64,000 bases of DNA from Yponomeuta sedellus (Eukaryota > Arthropoda > Insecta > Lepidoptera > Yponomeutidae), in NCBI GenBank assembly GCA_934045075.1, contig CAKOGX010000003.1, positions 31,001 through 95,000 of the forward strand, in the 5' to 3' direction. Of this stretch, positions 27,130-39,600 are shown in pieces. How positions within the stretch are numbered: position 1 is the stretch's first letter; every line of letters begins with the position of its first letter. Both the position numbers and the translations under genes were made by a program. The notes under the pieces were generated by a model. It worked only from the letters and a program-made list of their open reading frames with translations. It had not been told where the DNA came from and did not search any database.

Positions 27130-27895
27130 TCAACCCTTTATGTCCCCACCGAGGGGCACGGGTCTCTTCCCTAAGGCGAATGCTACACGCAAAATTGTGA
27201 TCTGATATTGTGATCCGTCAATATATACTGTCGGATCACGATATTTATTGACGTGTAGGGTAGTGTATTGAGAGATCACAATATTTATCGCTGGATTTCC
27301 GGAAATCCTTGTGATCTGATATCGTGATATTTATCTTGCGTGTAGTGTTGCGCGTCAATATTTATCGGACGGATCGAGACGGCAGCAATAGAGGACGTTT
27401 ATGACACCGATTCTGCTTCTGAATCATTGACAGGCGACAAGATTGTCTTAAAAGAGCTTAAACTGAACTTAGGATCCTTTCCATAAGTTCATCTATCCCG
27501 TCAATTTCATTGTGAAGGCAAATTTCGTCCAATAAATACAAATTTGTAAACATTGCTCTCTTTTGTAGCCAATTTTTCATTCAACGCTTCCTTTTTACGC
27601 GTTTTTTTATTGATTGGGATATAATTATCGCCACACAAGCTCTTATTTTGCTCTAGGGTCCATCACGTCTGCTTCATATAAAACGCTGCAATACTGACGC
27701 GATCTTTGGTGTAGGGTGTGCTGTGATCCGGCTCATGATACTTCAATGAAATTAAATATATTTATTTTAAGGAATGGTTACAAAGACTTACATTCTTGAG
27801 CTTCAATATCGTGATAATTATCACAATTTATATTGACGTGTAGCGTTCGCCTAAGGAAGGTATAGGCCATACTCAACCACGGGGGGACTATAAAT
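27130..27895 (+). repeat. family B repeat split by a DNA transposon
   Basis: Left half to GGGTCTCTTCCCTAA (27174), right half from TAAGGAAGGTATAGGCC (27852). Confidence 0.8.
27175..27851. mobile_element. non-autonomous PIF/Harbinger element with TAA target duplication
   Basis: Terminal inverted repeats GGCGAATGCTACACG and CGTGTAGCGTTCGCC. TAA stands on each side (27172-27174, 27852-27854), and removing the element and one TAA restores the family B sequence. The interior (677 bp in all) has GTGATCTGATATCGTGAT-like subterminal repeats and no transposase. Confidence 0.85.
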
Positions 27896-28024
27896 ACAAT
27901 TGTGCGAACATACTCGTATAATAAGTGCTACAAAAGCCTGCAGCTCACTCAATTGCTAGCCACAGGTGATCAGCGCTGAGTTTCTGCTGCACCTGATTCG
28001 CTGATTTATGAATTGCAAAGAAAA

Positions 28025-28205
28025 CTTTACATAACATAACCTCACGCCTGTATCCCAGAGGGGTAGGCAGAGACCAGGGACTGCCACTTGCCACGATCCT
28101 GACAGATCACCTCCGCTTCATCAACGTTCATAGGTCGTTGCATGCACGCACGCCGGTTCCGGGTACTTTTAATGTTACCCTTCCACTTCTCCTTCCGTTC
28201 CACTT
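28025..28205 (-). mobile_element. LINE 3' coding fragment
   Basis: Reverse-strand equivalent of the 37.9-38.1 kb fragment (CCTCTGGGATACAGGCGTGA, CGTTGCATGCACGCACGCC). A short forward piece is at 28525-28615. Confidence 0.6.
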
Positions 28206-28311
28206 TTATAGATAGATAGGATATTCTATATTGTACAAGGAAATCAGCAAACAGAAATTGTATATAATATAGGACAATTGGTGCCCTTATGTAATAAATT
28301 TTATTGCATTA

Positions 28312-28498
28312 CTAGCTGACCCAGCGAACTTCGTACCGCCTAACAGTCGATTCTTTATTTTTTTTTAATTTTTCTCTCCGTAAGAACCATCCTCGTACTT
28401 CAAGGAATATTCTAAAAAAAGAATTAGCGAAATCGGTCCAGCTGCTCTCGAGATTTGCGCTTACCAACACATTCAGCGATTCATTTTTATATTATAGA
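28312..28498 (-). mobile_element. Helitron-like copy, reverse
   Basis: CTAGCTGACCCAGCGAACTT to TTTATATTATAGA, as at 19.55 kb. Confidence 0.72.
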
Positions 28499-28734
28499 TA
28501 AAAAAAATATTATAAACTAATGGACTTCGATGAAGCAAAGGTGATCTGTCAGGATCGTGGCATGTGACAGTCCCTGGTCTCTGCCTACCCCTCTGGGATA
28601 CAGGCGTGAGGTTAAGGTACGTGTTTTTTATTCTGTCTTTGAAATTTATTCAGAAAACCAGCGCTGGTCAACCTGTGGCTAGCATTTGGCTGAGCTGCAG
28701 ACTTTTGATTGCACTTGTGCTCGCACAATTGTAT

Positions 28735-29045
28735 TTATTGGCCCCCGTGGTGAAGTATGGCCTAACCTTCCTGCGATGCTGGCAGAGACCCGTGCCCCAG
28801 CAGTGGGGACATCGTTATCAACCCTTATATGTCCCCACTGCTGGGGCACGGGTCTCTTCCTGCATCGCAGGAAGGTTTGGTGGAGGATTGTAAGACAGTG
28901 GCGGGCCTTACTGTCAGAAGTTATCAAGCCGCCCATAAGGCCTCTGACATGGCTTAACGACTGCCCTTATATTATATGGTTGTTGCTTAACTAAGTGATT
29001 GATTCCAATCACTGGGTTCGCCTAGGCCACGAGCGCTTCATAGTG
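28735..29045. repeat. family B, inverted pair
   Basis: A reverse piece (28735-28806, ending GCAGTGGGGACATCG) abuts a forward copy (28815-29045) with an internal deletion. Confidence 0.75.
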
Positions 29046-29447
29046 GGGACATAATAATATTGGCCTTTTTGCATCTACTTAATGAGATGATTTATACAGC
29101 GTCCAGTGGTATCTTCACTCACACTAGATGGGTGAAGGGACCACTCCGACGCTGTAGTGCCTGGGACATGGTTTTATACCTCACGCTAACGGTGAAGGAA
29201 AACATAGTGAGTGGGGACATGCAAGGGTTGATATCGAATTGTTATTAAAACAATTTTCAGTTTTTTCTTAAAAAAGATATTTTATTTTTGTCTTACATTC
29301 ACTTGTGTCACAATAGAAAAGTTTTCACTTTCACTTATTGCTAAAATCAATTTCCTCCAGGCAACCATAGACAGTCGGTGCAATTAAAAAATAAATCAAA
29401 TACTCCGCTTGAATATAACTCACCTACTTAATAACAATGTTAGCAGA

Positions 29448-29645
29448 GACGACCTCTGTGGCGTAGCGGTAGCGCGTCTGCCTGCCATGCAAGAGGTCCC
29501 GGGTTCGAATACCGGCTGGGAACAAAAAAAAAACCCAGGTCTTGGATGTTTACATGTTTGTGATGTCGTTGTTTCTGGTTCCCACGACACAGGGTACCCT
29601 AGTGTGGGGCCAGAAGCAATGTATGTGCTGGTATGTAAATGTTAT
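29448..29645 (+). repeat. SINE-D
   Basis: The best tRNA-like head of the family: GGCGTAGCGGTAGCGCGTCT, GCCTGCCATGCAAGAGGTCC, GGGTTCGAATACCGGC. Resembles tRNA-Gly. Confidence 0.8.
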
Positions 29646-29649
29646 GTTA

Positions 29650-30830
29650 AATAGTAACTTCTTTCTTTTTAATCGGTCCCTCAATTCTGAAGATCGTGAC
29701 CATATACAATTGTTCTCTATTTTTGTTTCGGTCATCAATGGGATGCGTGCTGAATGGATCCCCCAGCTAAGGGGCATCCCAGTTAGTGATAAGTTCACTG
29801 TAAAATAACAGAGTCACTGTAAAATGTTTTTTAAATAAATTATCTTTATCTTATCTTTATCTTTAGCTGCCTTCTTTATGGCATCGGACCACCGCATTGG
29901 TGTTCTGCCTCTCGCTCGTCTGCCCTCTAACTAATAAAGAATAAAGAATTTTTAATTTTGAATTTTGTCCTGGCTCCCAAACTAGGATTCCCTGTGCTAT
30001 GTGTAGCCAGGCTACTTCCTAATGGTTAAAACTTAATTGTACTGTAGGCACTTAAACATAAAATTACAAAACATTGCAAAACGTATTACTAAGGCCGGAT
30101 TTTTCAATAGTCAGACAACACCCTGTCACTGTCTTATCGTGTGATTTAGACAGTGACAGCATGCGATTCACTCCCCAGGCAATCTTCATCCGACGACTGA
30201 AATATTGGCCCCTAGTTATAAGTTCAACAATCGCTCAGTACATTTCTATATGATTTCTTCCACTTCTTGTGGGTATAAAAAGAAAATAGACAAGCCGGCC
30301 GAGCGGCAACGCCCGGGTGCCCCCAGTGGTCACCTTCGCACTGGCAACTGGCCCAAAACGATCTGCTTCTCTAGGCTATGACGTCGTGACCGCATAATAT
30401 GCCCAAAACAGCTGAGGGACCTCTGGCGACAGACTGTCTATGGATGAGTGACGGATGTCACTGATTTTACTTTGTTTTCCAACGTCAATGAAAATGGATA
30501 GTATACGTTTGCTGATTATTTGATATTTTGGTATTTGATAAAGTTCACTATTATCCCGTACCTAAGTAGGTACCTTCACACTGACGACAGTCTCTTCGTT
30601 GTACCGAGCTCGTTAAGTATAGAAATATTGGTTCTGAAGGCGGTCCACGGGATTCTGAGAAATAGTAACTAAGGGAGTTATTTAATAAACTACGTACATG
30701 ATTCCTCGAAAACATTCCTGTAATACAGTCTTGCCTAAATGAACTATTCCTTGGCACCTGAAAAAGAGATTTTAACTAGTACAGGTATCAACGACCCCTA
30801 CTTTAGCATTAGCATATGAAATGATTAAAC
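29650..30830. other. no gene seen; unclassified repeats
   Basis: Includes a TTATCTTTATCTTATCTTTA tract near 29840-29870, typical of a LINE 3' end, and unrecognised moderately GC-rich sequence at 30290-30470. No open frame with recognisable content. Confidence 0.4.
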
Positions 30831-30837
30831 TAAGCTA

Positions 30838-31056
30838 CAGTCCGTTAGCTTCTAGAATATACCTCGGGCTCTAGAGTAGGCTTCGGTTTTCGCCGAAAGC
30901 ACACGAGTGTAATACTACTTCCTGCTCTGTGTAAAACTTCTTCGCGTTTTTGAAAAGTTATTATAACCGTATTAGTTCCGATATATCTATTACACGAATA
31001 TATCAGATTCTGTCTGACAGTGGCCGAGGTGTATTCTAAAAGCAAACAGACTGCAA
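30838..31056 (-). mobile_element. MITE-H copy
   Basis: CAGTCCGTTAGCTTCTAGAA to TTCTAAAAGCAAACAGACTG, with GGCTTCGGTTTTCGCCGAAA inside. Reverse relative to the 40.3-kb copy. Confidence 0.78.
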
Positions 31057-31189
31057 GCCCTTATGTAAACACTTCTTATGGTCAATAACTTTTTTCGTTC
31101 TCTACCACAGACTATAAACTGCTTTTGAACAAGTGTTTCAAAAGTGTGTATTTTACAATGCACAATTATACACAATTTACCTAGAACGG

Positions 31190-31290
31190 AACCGCGGAAC
31201 TAAAGAAACCGCGGCCGCCAGAGGCAGTCGAACCTACGACTACCGGCATGGTAATCTGACGCGATATCGCTAGACCAGGCCGTCACTCAG
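31190..31290 (-). repeat. tRNA-like SINE head (family L)
   Basis: On the - strand, GGTCTAGCGATATCGCGTCA through GTCGTAGGTTCGACTGCC has A- and B-box spacing of a tRNA-derived head. No body was matched elsewhere in the window. Confidence 0.5.
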
Positions 31291-31299
31291 GAGTATTTT

Positions 31300-31545
31300 A
31301 GTTTTAAAAACCTATTTAGAGGCTAAAAATTCCACCCATGCCGGGATTCGAACCCGCGACCTCTGGCTATCCGTGCCAGCGCTCTTTCCAACTGAGCTAA
31401 TGGGCAACTCACCGGCATCAGTGAAATTTCGAACCTCTTTACAATATTCTCTGTATTAAAGAGGTTGGGCACGGATAGCCAGAGGTCGCGGGTTCGAGTC
31501 CCGGCATGGGTGAAATTTTTAGCCTCTTAATAGGTTTTTATTATA
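31300..31545. repeat. SINE-A head-to-head pair
   Basis: Reverse part to 31458, forward 3' part from 31466 (GGGCACGGATAGCCAGAGG). Confidence 0.75.
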
Positions 31546-31939
31546 AAAGAAGTTATGATTTTTATTCCATTGGCGGCGCTAGTGTGCACGCCAAAGCGCT
31601 TTAAAATAAAACACATCTATCGGCTTCATAACACTACGAGATCGATCGATAATGTTACAGTAGATTTATCTAGAGAGAAGTTAGAAGACATTTTACAATC
31701 TATCTTCTTTGGACAGTTTCAGATTTCTTTTATTAATCATCAAGCACAATATCCTACTTAAATGTTAGTAATAGCCGTGTTTTAACACTAGATTAGTAAA
31801 GTTTGCCTTACAGACATGATTTATTAGTAATTTCCAGAGTTGTTTAACTCTTTCTCAGTATTTAAATAATACAAAACGTTAACAGAAAACACAAAAGTCA
31901 AAAGTTAAAATTAAAGCATCTCTTGTGATTAATTAAATT

Positions 31940-33498
31940 CGTGAATAAGTGTCCTCACAATTTCAAACTGCAGAGTCGGGTACATATGGAAAGACCCGAG
32001 CCAGCCTGTCTACGGCGATGGTGATCTCCCAGCAAGCCAAAAATCCTAGAAAGTACTCTTTTGTAAGCAACCTTAGGTTGGTGATTCAGTCCTCGAGCAT
32101 ACACAAGTTGTAAGCAAACTTCGGTCGGTGAATAAGTCCTTACAATTTTAAACTGCAGAGTCCGCTATACGCGAGAATACACAAGTTGTAAGCAAACTTC
32201 AGTTGCTGAATCAGTCCTTACATTCAAACAGCAGTCCTTCAAACAGCAGAGTCGGGTATATGCGGAACTACACAAGTTGCAAGCAGACTTTGAATAAGTC
32301 CTCAAATCTTCAAACTGCAGAGTCGGGTATGTATGGGAACACCTGAGCCAGCCTGCCCACGGCGATGGTGATCTCCCAGCAAGCCAAAAATCCTAGATAG
32401 TACTCTTTTGTAAGCACAGTGAATCAGTCCTCACATCTTCAAACTGCAGAGTCCAGTATATGACGGAAGACTTGAGTAATCCTTTCCAAGAATCGTAGAA
32501 TCTTCATCTTGTGAGTTTTTTGTAGTAGTGTAGGACGCCCTCCGACTAGGTAGGATGAAGATCAGCGAAAAACTGCCGGCAGACGCTGGATGCGGCAAGC
32601 TGAAGCAAGAAGACAGGGCGCTATGGCAAACTTAGGTTGGTGAATAAGTGTCCTCACAATTTCAAACTGCAGAATCGGGTACATATGGAAAGACCCGAGC
32701 CAGCCTGCCCACGGCGACGCTGGTCTCCTAGCAAGCCAAAAATCCTAGAAAGTACTTTTTTGTAAACAACCTTAGGTTGGTGAAACAGTCCTCGAGCATA
32801 CACAAGTTGTAAGCAAACTTCGGTCGGTGAATAAGTCCTCACAATTTTAAACTGCAGAGTCCGGTACATGCGGGAATACACAAGTTGTAAGTAAACTTCG
32901 GTTGCTGAATCAGTCCTCGAGCATACACAAGTTGCAAGCAAACTTCGATTGGTGAATAAGTCCTCGAGAATACACAAGTTTGTAAGCAAATTTCGGTTGC
33001 TGAATTAGTCCTCGGGAATACACAAGTTGTAAGCAGATTTCGGTCGGTGAATCAGTCCTCACATCTTCAAACTGCAGAGTCCGGTATGTATGGGAACACC
33101 TGTGCCAGTCTGCCCACAGCGGTGGTGATCTCCCAGCAAGCCAAAAATCCTAGAACGTACACTTTTGTAAGCAACTTTTGTAAGGTTGGTGAATCAGTCC
33201 TCACATCTTCAAACTGCAGAGTCTGGTATGTATGGGAACACCTGTGCCAGCCTGCCCACGGCGGTGGTATTTCTTCGGTTGCTGAATCAGTTCTTACATC
33301 TTCAAACTGCAGAGTCGGATATATGCGAGAAGATTTATGCCAGCTTCCCCACGGCGGCCAAAAATCCTAGAAAGTGCTCTTTTGTAGGCAATCTTAAGTT
33401 GGGAACAAGTCCTCAAATCTTCAAACTGCAGAGTCCGGTATATGCGGGAATACACAAGTTGCAAGCAAACTTCGGTTGGTGAATCAGTCCTCACACCT
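31940..33498 (-). repeat. array of GTPBP2-like last-exon 3' ends
   Basis: About eleven degenerate copies of the end of the terminal exon. Each has, on the - strand, the coding end, the stop (CTCTGCAGTTTGAA-type) and the bases after it (GTGAGGACTGATTCACCAAC). Some units also hold CCGTGGGCAGGCTGGC and TTCCCATACATACC. Units are 90-200 bp and irregular. A family C piece (32565-32635) interrupts. See the finding on this array. Confidence 0.8.
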
Positions 33499-33681
33499 TC
33501 AAAGTGCGGAGTCGGGTATGTATGGGAAGACCTGCGCCAGCCGGCCCACGGCGGTGGTGTCTTGTCCAGCTCGCAGCAGCAGCCGGCGCCGCGGCCGCAC
33601 GTACTCGGCGCAGCGCGAGAAGCGGAACACCACGGACGCGCGAGCGCCCACTGACAGCACGCCGCACGGCGAGAGGATGCC
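33499..33681 (-). CDS. GTPBP2: GTPBP2-like exon o: last exon, stop
   Basis: 60 codons and TGA at 33499-33501. [20 protein letters not shown] then [20 protein letters not shown], ending IPDSAL. Matches the family's LRTGEKAVVRFRFLKHPEYL. Acceptor CTCCCGCCAG. Both its start and its end are amplified in the flanking DNA. Confidence 0.88.
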   Translation of the reverse strand, partial: GILSPCGVLSVGARASVVFRFSRCAEYVRPRRRLLLRAGQDTTAVGRLAQVFPYIPDSAL

Positions 33682-36600
33682 CTGGCGGGAGAGTGGACTA
33701 TCATTCAAAAAACTATGAAGCTGGTGTAAGGCTTCAACACCACGGAGGCAAAGAGGATGCCCTGGCGGGAGAGTGGACTATCATTCAAAAAAGTTTGAAG
33801 CTCAAATAAGAAAACCAGTTGGAGATTAAGCTTCAACACCACGGAGGCAAAGAGGATGCCCTGGCGGGAGAATGGACTATAACAAACTTTTAAAGTGTAT
33901 CACGCGCGTATGTCACAGTGCGAATGTGTGTGCAGATGGATCGATAAAATAGCGAGCGAGCGGCACGAGCGACGGCACCGGAACGACTCAGAATAATGAG
34001 TGAATGACCACAGATTCTTGATTACGTCGCGCGATCGATTCTCGCGCGAACGACTATCATTCAAAAAACTATGAAGCTGGTGTAAGAAAACCAGTAAGAG
34101 ATTATAAGAAATTAAGCTTCAACACCACGGAGGCAAAGAAGATGCCCTGGCGGGAGAATGGACCATCATTCAAAAAAATTTGAAGCACAAATAAGAAAAC
34201 CAGTTGGAGATGAAGCTTCAACACCACGGAGGCAAAGAAGATGCCCTGGCGGGAGAGTGGACTATCATTCAAAACAGTATGAAGCTCAAATAAGAAAACC
34301 AGTTGGAGATTATAAGAAATTAAGCTTCAACACCACGGAGGCACGAGCGCCCACAGACAGCACGCCGCACGGCGAGCGACAGCGTTATGCCAGTTCGAAC
34401 GGTTAACTTACTCATACTCACTGCTCGATTAACACGGTAGTAAAGTTCGGTAGTAAACTCGCACTAAGCACTCAGAGTGCTTAGTGCGAGTTTGACAGAT
34501 CCAATCGAATAACTTTACTACCGCGTTAATCGAGCATTGAGTAGTGAGTATGAGTAAGTTAACCGTTCGAACTGGCAAAACGCTGTCACAGTGCAACTCG
34601 CACTCGCGTTTATTCGTGTTTTGGCTGGTAAACGTGTTCACATCTCAACGTAAACCATAACAACTCGCACTCGGCAATTTTAGTTTCCATACTTGTCGCT
34701 AGGTGGCGCTTCCTCGATGCCATAGAAATATGAGTTTACGTGAACGCGATCGAGTAGTTAAAAAACTCTCACTAAGCACTCTGGTCGACCGAACAGTCCG
34801 TGCAACACCACGATTTCTTTTAGACTCTCGATTGACAGCTTGTCACTGGTGTTTTTCTTCATGCACTCGCGTTTTAAATAGGATCGGACTTTGGGGGTGG
34901 GAGGGCAAAATATTGACGGATCAACTCCGCGCTAAATTCAAAAATAAGTTTTTAAAACGTAAAAAGTGTGAGAAGAAACAGAATTGTTACCTCAATGATA
35001 GCCGTTTGCCTGACGTTGCCGATGTGGACGGTACACTGGAAGCCGGGACTGATGTATGCCGTTGAGTGCCTCAGGAGATGCACCGTCGCCTGGAATAGGT
35101 GAAAATTTGTCCATCACCGCTGTTAGGAAAAGTTGCTCAGGCTTGCACTGAACAGAGATTCTTTATTAACATTTTACATACAGGCACATACATTGCTTCT
35201 GGCCCCACACTAGGATACCCTGTGTCGTGGGAACCAGAAACAACGACATCACAAACATGTAAACATCCTAGACCTGTACTTTTCTTTTTTTGTTTCCAGC
35301 CGGGATTCGAACCCGAGACCTCTTGCATGGTAGGCAGACGCGCTACCGCTACGCCACAGAGGTCGTCCTATTGCACTAAAACTTGTTTTAATTAAATACC
35401 TACTTATATCAGTAAGGAGAGCTTTTATGGATCCACCTGTAGAAGCAGATCGAGCCATAATTATCTTCGGCTGCGACCGTTTGTGGAGTAAGGTGTCTGC
35501 GATACTTTGCGCTGAGTGGTCGCATTTGGTTGTATGTGGCTTGATGTGTTTTGGCGCTCGTCCATATTCTAACATGCTGTCATCACACGTTAAAGGATAT
35601 GTAACTAGATTATAAGCTTTCGTCATGATATTTTTACATGTTATGTTACTTATGTATTGTGTAATGCTATAAATAAAATAAAACAAATTTGTACAAAGGC
35701 GAGCTTAATACCAGATAGTATTTTCTTCCAGCTAAGCCACGATAATGCGGGCAGTGGAAGGGGTAGTGCCAGTAAGCAATATAATATAAGAGTGATTTAT
35801 TACATAGTTATCAACCCTTGTATGTCCCCACTGCTGGGGCACGGGTCTCTTTCTGCATCGCAGGAAGGTTAGGCCATACTCCACCACGGGGGCCAAGTCC
35901 GTGTTGGTGGAGGATTGTAAGACAGTGGCGGGCCTTACTGACAGAAGTTATCAAGCCGCCCATAAGGCCTCTGACATGGCTTAACGACTGCCATTATATG
36001 ACAGCCGGCACCAAGGGCTTAACGTGCCTTGCGAAGCACGGAAGCGCTCGGAAAAATGCCACTAGCGGTAGTCACGGTACGCTCACCCATCCCGTTCCTG
36101 ACCGCGCCTTTTGTTGCTTAACCAAGTGATTGATTCCAATCACTCGGTTCGCCTAGGCCACGAGCGCTTCTTGATTTATTACATAACCTAGGTTAACTAA
36201 ATATTACAAATATAATTTAAATACACATACGTATATAAAATAGCACAAAATATATAAAATGAATGTTGGTACATATCATATATTTAAAATATATTTAACT
36301 AGCTTTTGCCCGCGACTCCGTCCGCGTGGAACTTCGATTAAAAATTTTGCAACACCGTTCACTCGCGTAAGGATTAAATTTAAAAAACAAACGGCGAAAC
36401 ACACGTTCAATCAATTGTGTTGAAGAGTATTTATTTTAAGTTTCAAGAAAATTAGACAACGTTCTTTTGAATATATTGAAGTTTTTGAACTAAAACTTTC
36501 GTAAGCACGACACATTGTAGACTTTTAGTCCGGATCTACTTACACCCGTACTTACAACACCCGTAAGTAGGTCCGGACTAAAAGTCTACAATATATTGAA

Positions 36601-39600
36601 GTTATTTTAAATGAAATGCAGCGGTTTCCACTAATCAAGCTGTTTTAATTTGATATTAGAACTGTGCAGTTACAAGTTCCGGGCAGAGAAAAAGAAAAAT
36701 CATCATTATCTAATGTTGGCAGTACTTCTTCTTCTGCCGTTAGGTTACTAGTACTTAGATATTCTTGTCTACAGTGCGTTCACATTAACTTGACGCGTGA
36801 GAGAATTGGTAACAAGGACATAACATGTGAATTAGCTTTTGGTCCTAATCGGAAGATGGTAAAACAAGCCCTCAATCTATTTATTTTCCCCAAGTAATGG
36901 GAATGATTTCTTATTTAACATGGTAACAGTAAACATCTCAGTGCTACCAATTCTCTCACGCGTCAAGTTAATGTGAACGCACTGTATACAAGAATATCTA
37001 AGTACTAGTAACCTAACGGCAGAAGCATTCTCATTATTCAACATATATTAAATATCTGTGCCAAAAGGTAGCGCTTTTGGCACTAAGTCTATAACATTAT
37101 TAATTATTTAGATGACAATGATGTCTGGAATTAAAGCCAGTACAATGTATGAGTTTTGTAAAAATTATGTAAACTATACTATTTTTATTTTTAATGCACT
37201 AACCCGTGCTAAGGAACAAATTTAAAAACCTATTTAGAGGCTAAAAACTCTGGCACGGATAGCCAGAGGTTGCGGGTTCGAATCCCGGCATGGGTGAAAT
37301 TTTTAGCCTCTAAATAGGTTTTTAAATTATGTAAACTGTTAATTAAGGACCTTGAAAAGACTAAGTTTGGAGTTTTTTTGTCCATTTTTTCTCCAAAATG
37401 ATCTAGATTTTGAAATGGACACCAAGTTGACTTCTAAGGTTCATTAAGCCACAGTTTCTGCGCTACTTTGAAAAAAAACCATTTCATATAATGGCAGTCG
37501 TTAAGCCATGTCACAGGCCTCATGGGCGGCTTGATAACTCTGACAGTAAGGCCCGCCACTGTCTTACAATCCTCCACCAACCACTGCAAGTGATGCAAAT
37601 TACTTCAGCCAGATGTCGCTGCCTGTACGTAATACAGAGAATATTGTAAAGAGGTTCGAAATTTCACTGATGCTGGTGAGTCGCCCATTAGCTCAGTTGG
37701 AAAGAGCGCTGGCACGGATAGCCAGAGGTCGCGGCTCGAATCCCGGCATGGATGGAATTTTCAGCCTCTAAATAGGTTTTTTAAAATCCTCCATCAACCT
37801 GGACTTGGCCCCCGTGGTGGAGTACGGCCCAGCCTTCCTGCGATGCAGGAAGAGACCCGTACCCCAGCAGTGGGGACATACAAGGGTTCATATCGAAGGC
37901 CATGAAACATACATACATAACCTCACGCCTGTACCCCAGAGGGGTAGGCAGAGACCAGGGACTGCCACTTGCCACGATCCTGACAGATCACCTTCGCATC
38001 ATCAGCGTTCATAAGTCGTTGCATGCACGCACGCCGGTTCCGGGTACTTTTTATCTTTCCCTTTGCTAATACATCCCCTATTTGGTCGATGTATGTCCGC
38101 CTGGAACGTCCCTTACCAGCCCTTCCACTCACATTCGCAATATAATTCTAATTTCCTTCCGCAACTTTCCATCGTAAGGTTGTCTGGAAGAAATAGCTTT
38201 TAGCAATAAGGCCGCCGCAATTGTACTAAGTATATTTGCAATTGTTTTGTATTTGCTGTTTTTCCAGTGTACATTAAAGAATATTCTTTTATCTCATGTT
38301 ATCTTATAATTATATTTTCGTCATGAAACCTACCTGGAGATAGAGACAGCCAGTGTACTATTCTTATCTTATCCTAACCTAATCTTGTCTTGTCCTCTCC
38401 TGTCCTCATCTTATCTTATAATTATGGGCGGTGGTAGCGGAGCAGTGTGGAACGCCGGCCTCTCAATCGGGAGGTCGTGGGTTCAAACCCCGGCATGTAC
38501 CAATGACTTTGTTTTCTAAGTTATGTACATTTGTGAAATTATAGTAGCAATACTACTCGCCGACGGTGAAGGAAAACAACGTAAGGAAACCCTAGTGTCT
38601 GAGGTGTTAGAGTACCTCAGCGCTTGCTACGTACAATGGCCCAACTATGAGGCTAAGTGCGGAAATCTCAGGGCTAACTATCTTTCTTATGATTATAATT
38701 TTTTCGTCATGAAACCTACCTGGAAATAGGGACAGCCAGTGTACTATTCTTATCTTATCCTATCCTAGCATAACCTATCTTATCTTGTCTTGTCTTGTCC
38801 TGTCCTGTCCTGTCCTGTCCTGTCCTGTCCTGTCTTGTCCTGTCCTGTCCTGTCCTGTCCTGTCCTGATCTTATAATTATAATTTTTTCGTCATGAAACC
38901 TACCTGGAAATAGAGACAGCCCCTCGGGTCGTTCGGATCGTCCAGGTATACTAATCCACCGCAGCCGCAGTGGGCCGGCCGCTCTGACTTCCCCGGCTCC
39001 TCCGGCTTGAAGATGTTGCTTTGAGACCCAACCGGAGTCTTCTTCAGGCTGTCTTCGACCAACTGCGGATGGTAGTAAGCATAACATGACAACCCGTTAA
39101 CCTATTTAGCCTCCAAATAGGTTTTTAAAATTGTCCTCAGCACGGGTTACGGCCTGCGCAGACGAAGGAATGTTCTCCCCAAGGGACAAAAGTTCCTGAA
39201 ACGTTAAAAAATTTCCTCAGAGTACTTGTCGCGGTGGTGCCGTAGGTGCCGGCTGTCATATAATGGCAGTCGTTAAGCCATGTCAGAGGCCTTATGGGCG
39301 GCTTGACAACTTCTGGCAGTAAGGCGCGCCACTGTCTTACAACCCTCCACCAACCCGGACTTGGCCCCCGTGGTGGAGTATGGCCTAACCTTCCTGCGAT
39401 GCAGGAAGAGACCCGTGCCCCAGCAGTGGGGACATACGAGGGTTGATAACGAACGAACGATCTTGTCGCGGACTCAACGCCTACGGTGTGCGCTCATTTG
39501 TTCCCCGGGAATTGAGTGATGGAAGTACGCTATGGAAGCAAATATTATGAGATTACACTGTGTTGTAATTTACATGAGGTTGAAAAATAAAAGGCGTTTT

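Noticed and set aside
29450..29525. tRNA-Gly gene
   Set aside because: Good A and B boxes, but it is the head of SINE-D and recurs with the same body at four other places.
33047..33482. + strand open frames with repeated HLQTAESGMYG
   Set aside because: Antisense translation of the last-exon 3'-end array.
31940..34375. CRISPR-like array
   Set aside because: Units and spacers are irregular and derived from the gene's exon; the genome is eukaryotic.
36664..36897. 77-codon + strand open frame
   Set aside because: Lies across one arm of a palindromic MITE; no similarity recognised.
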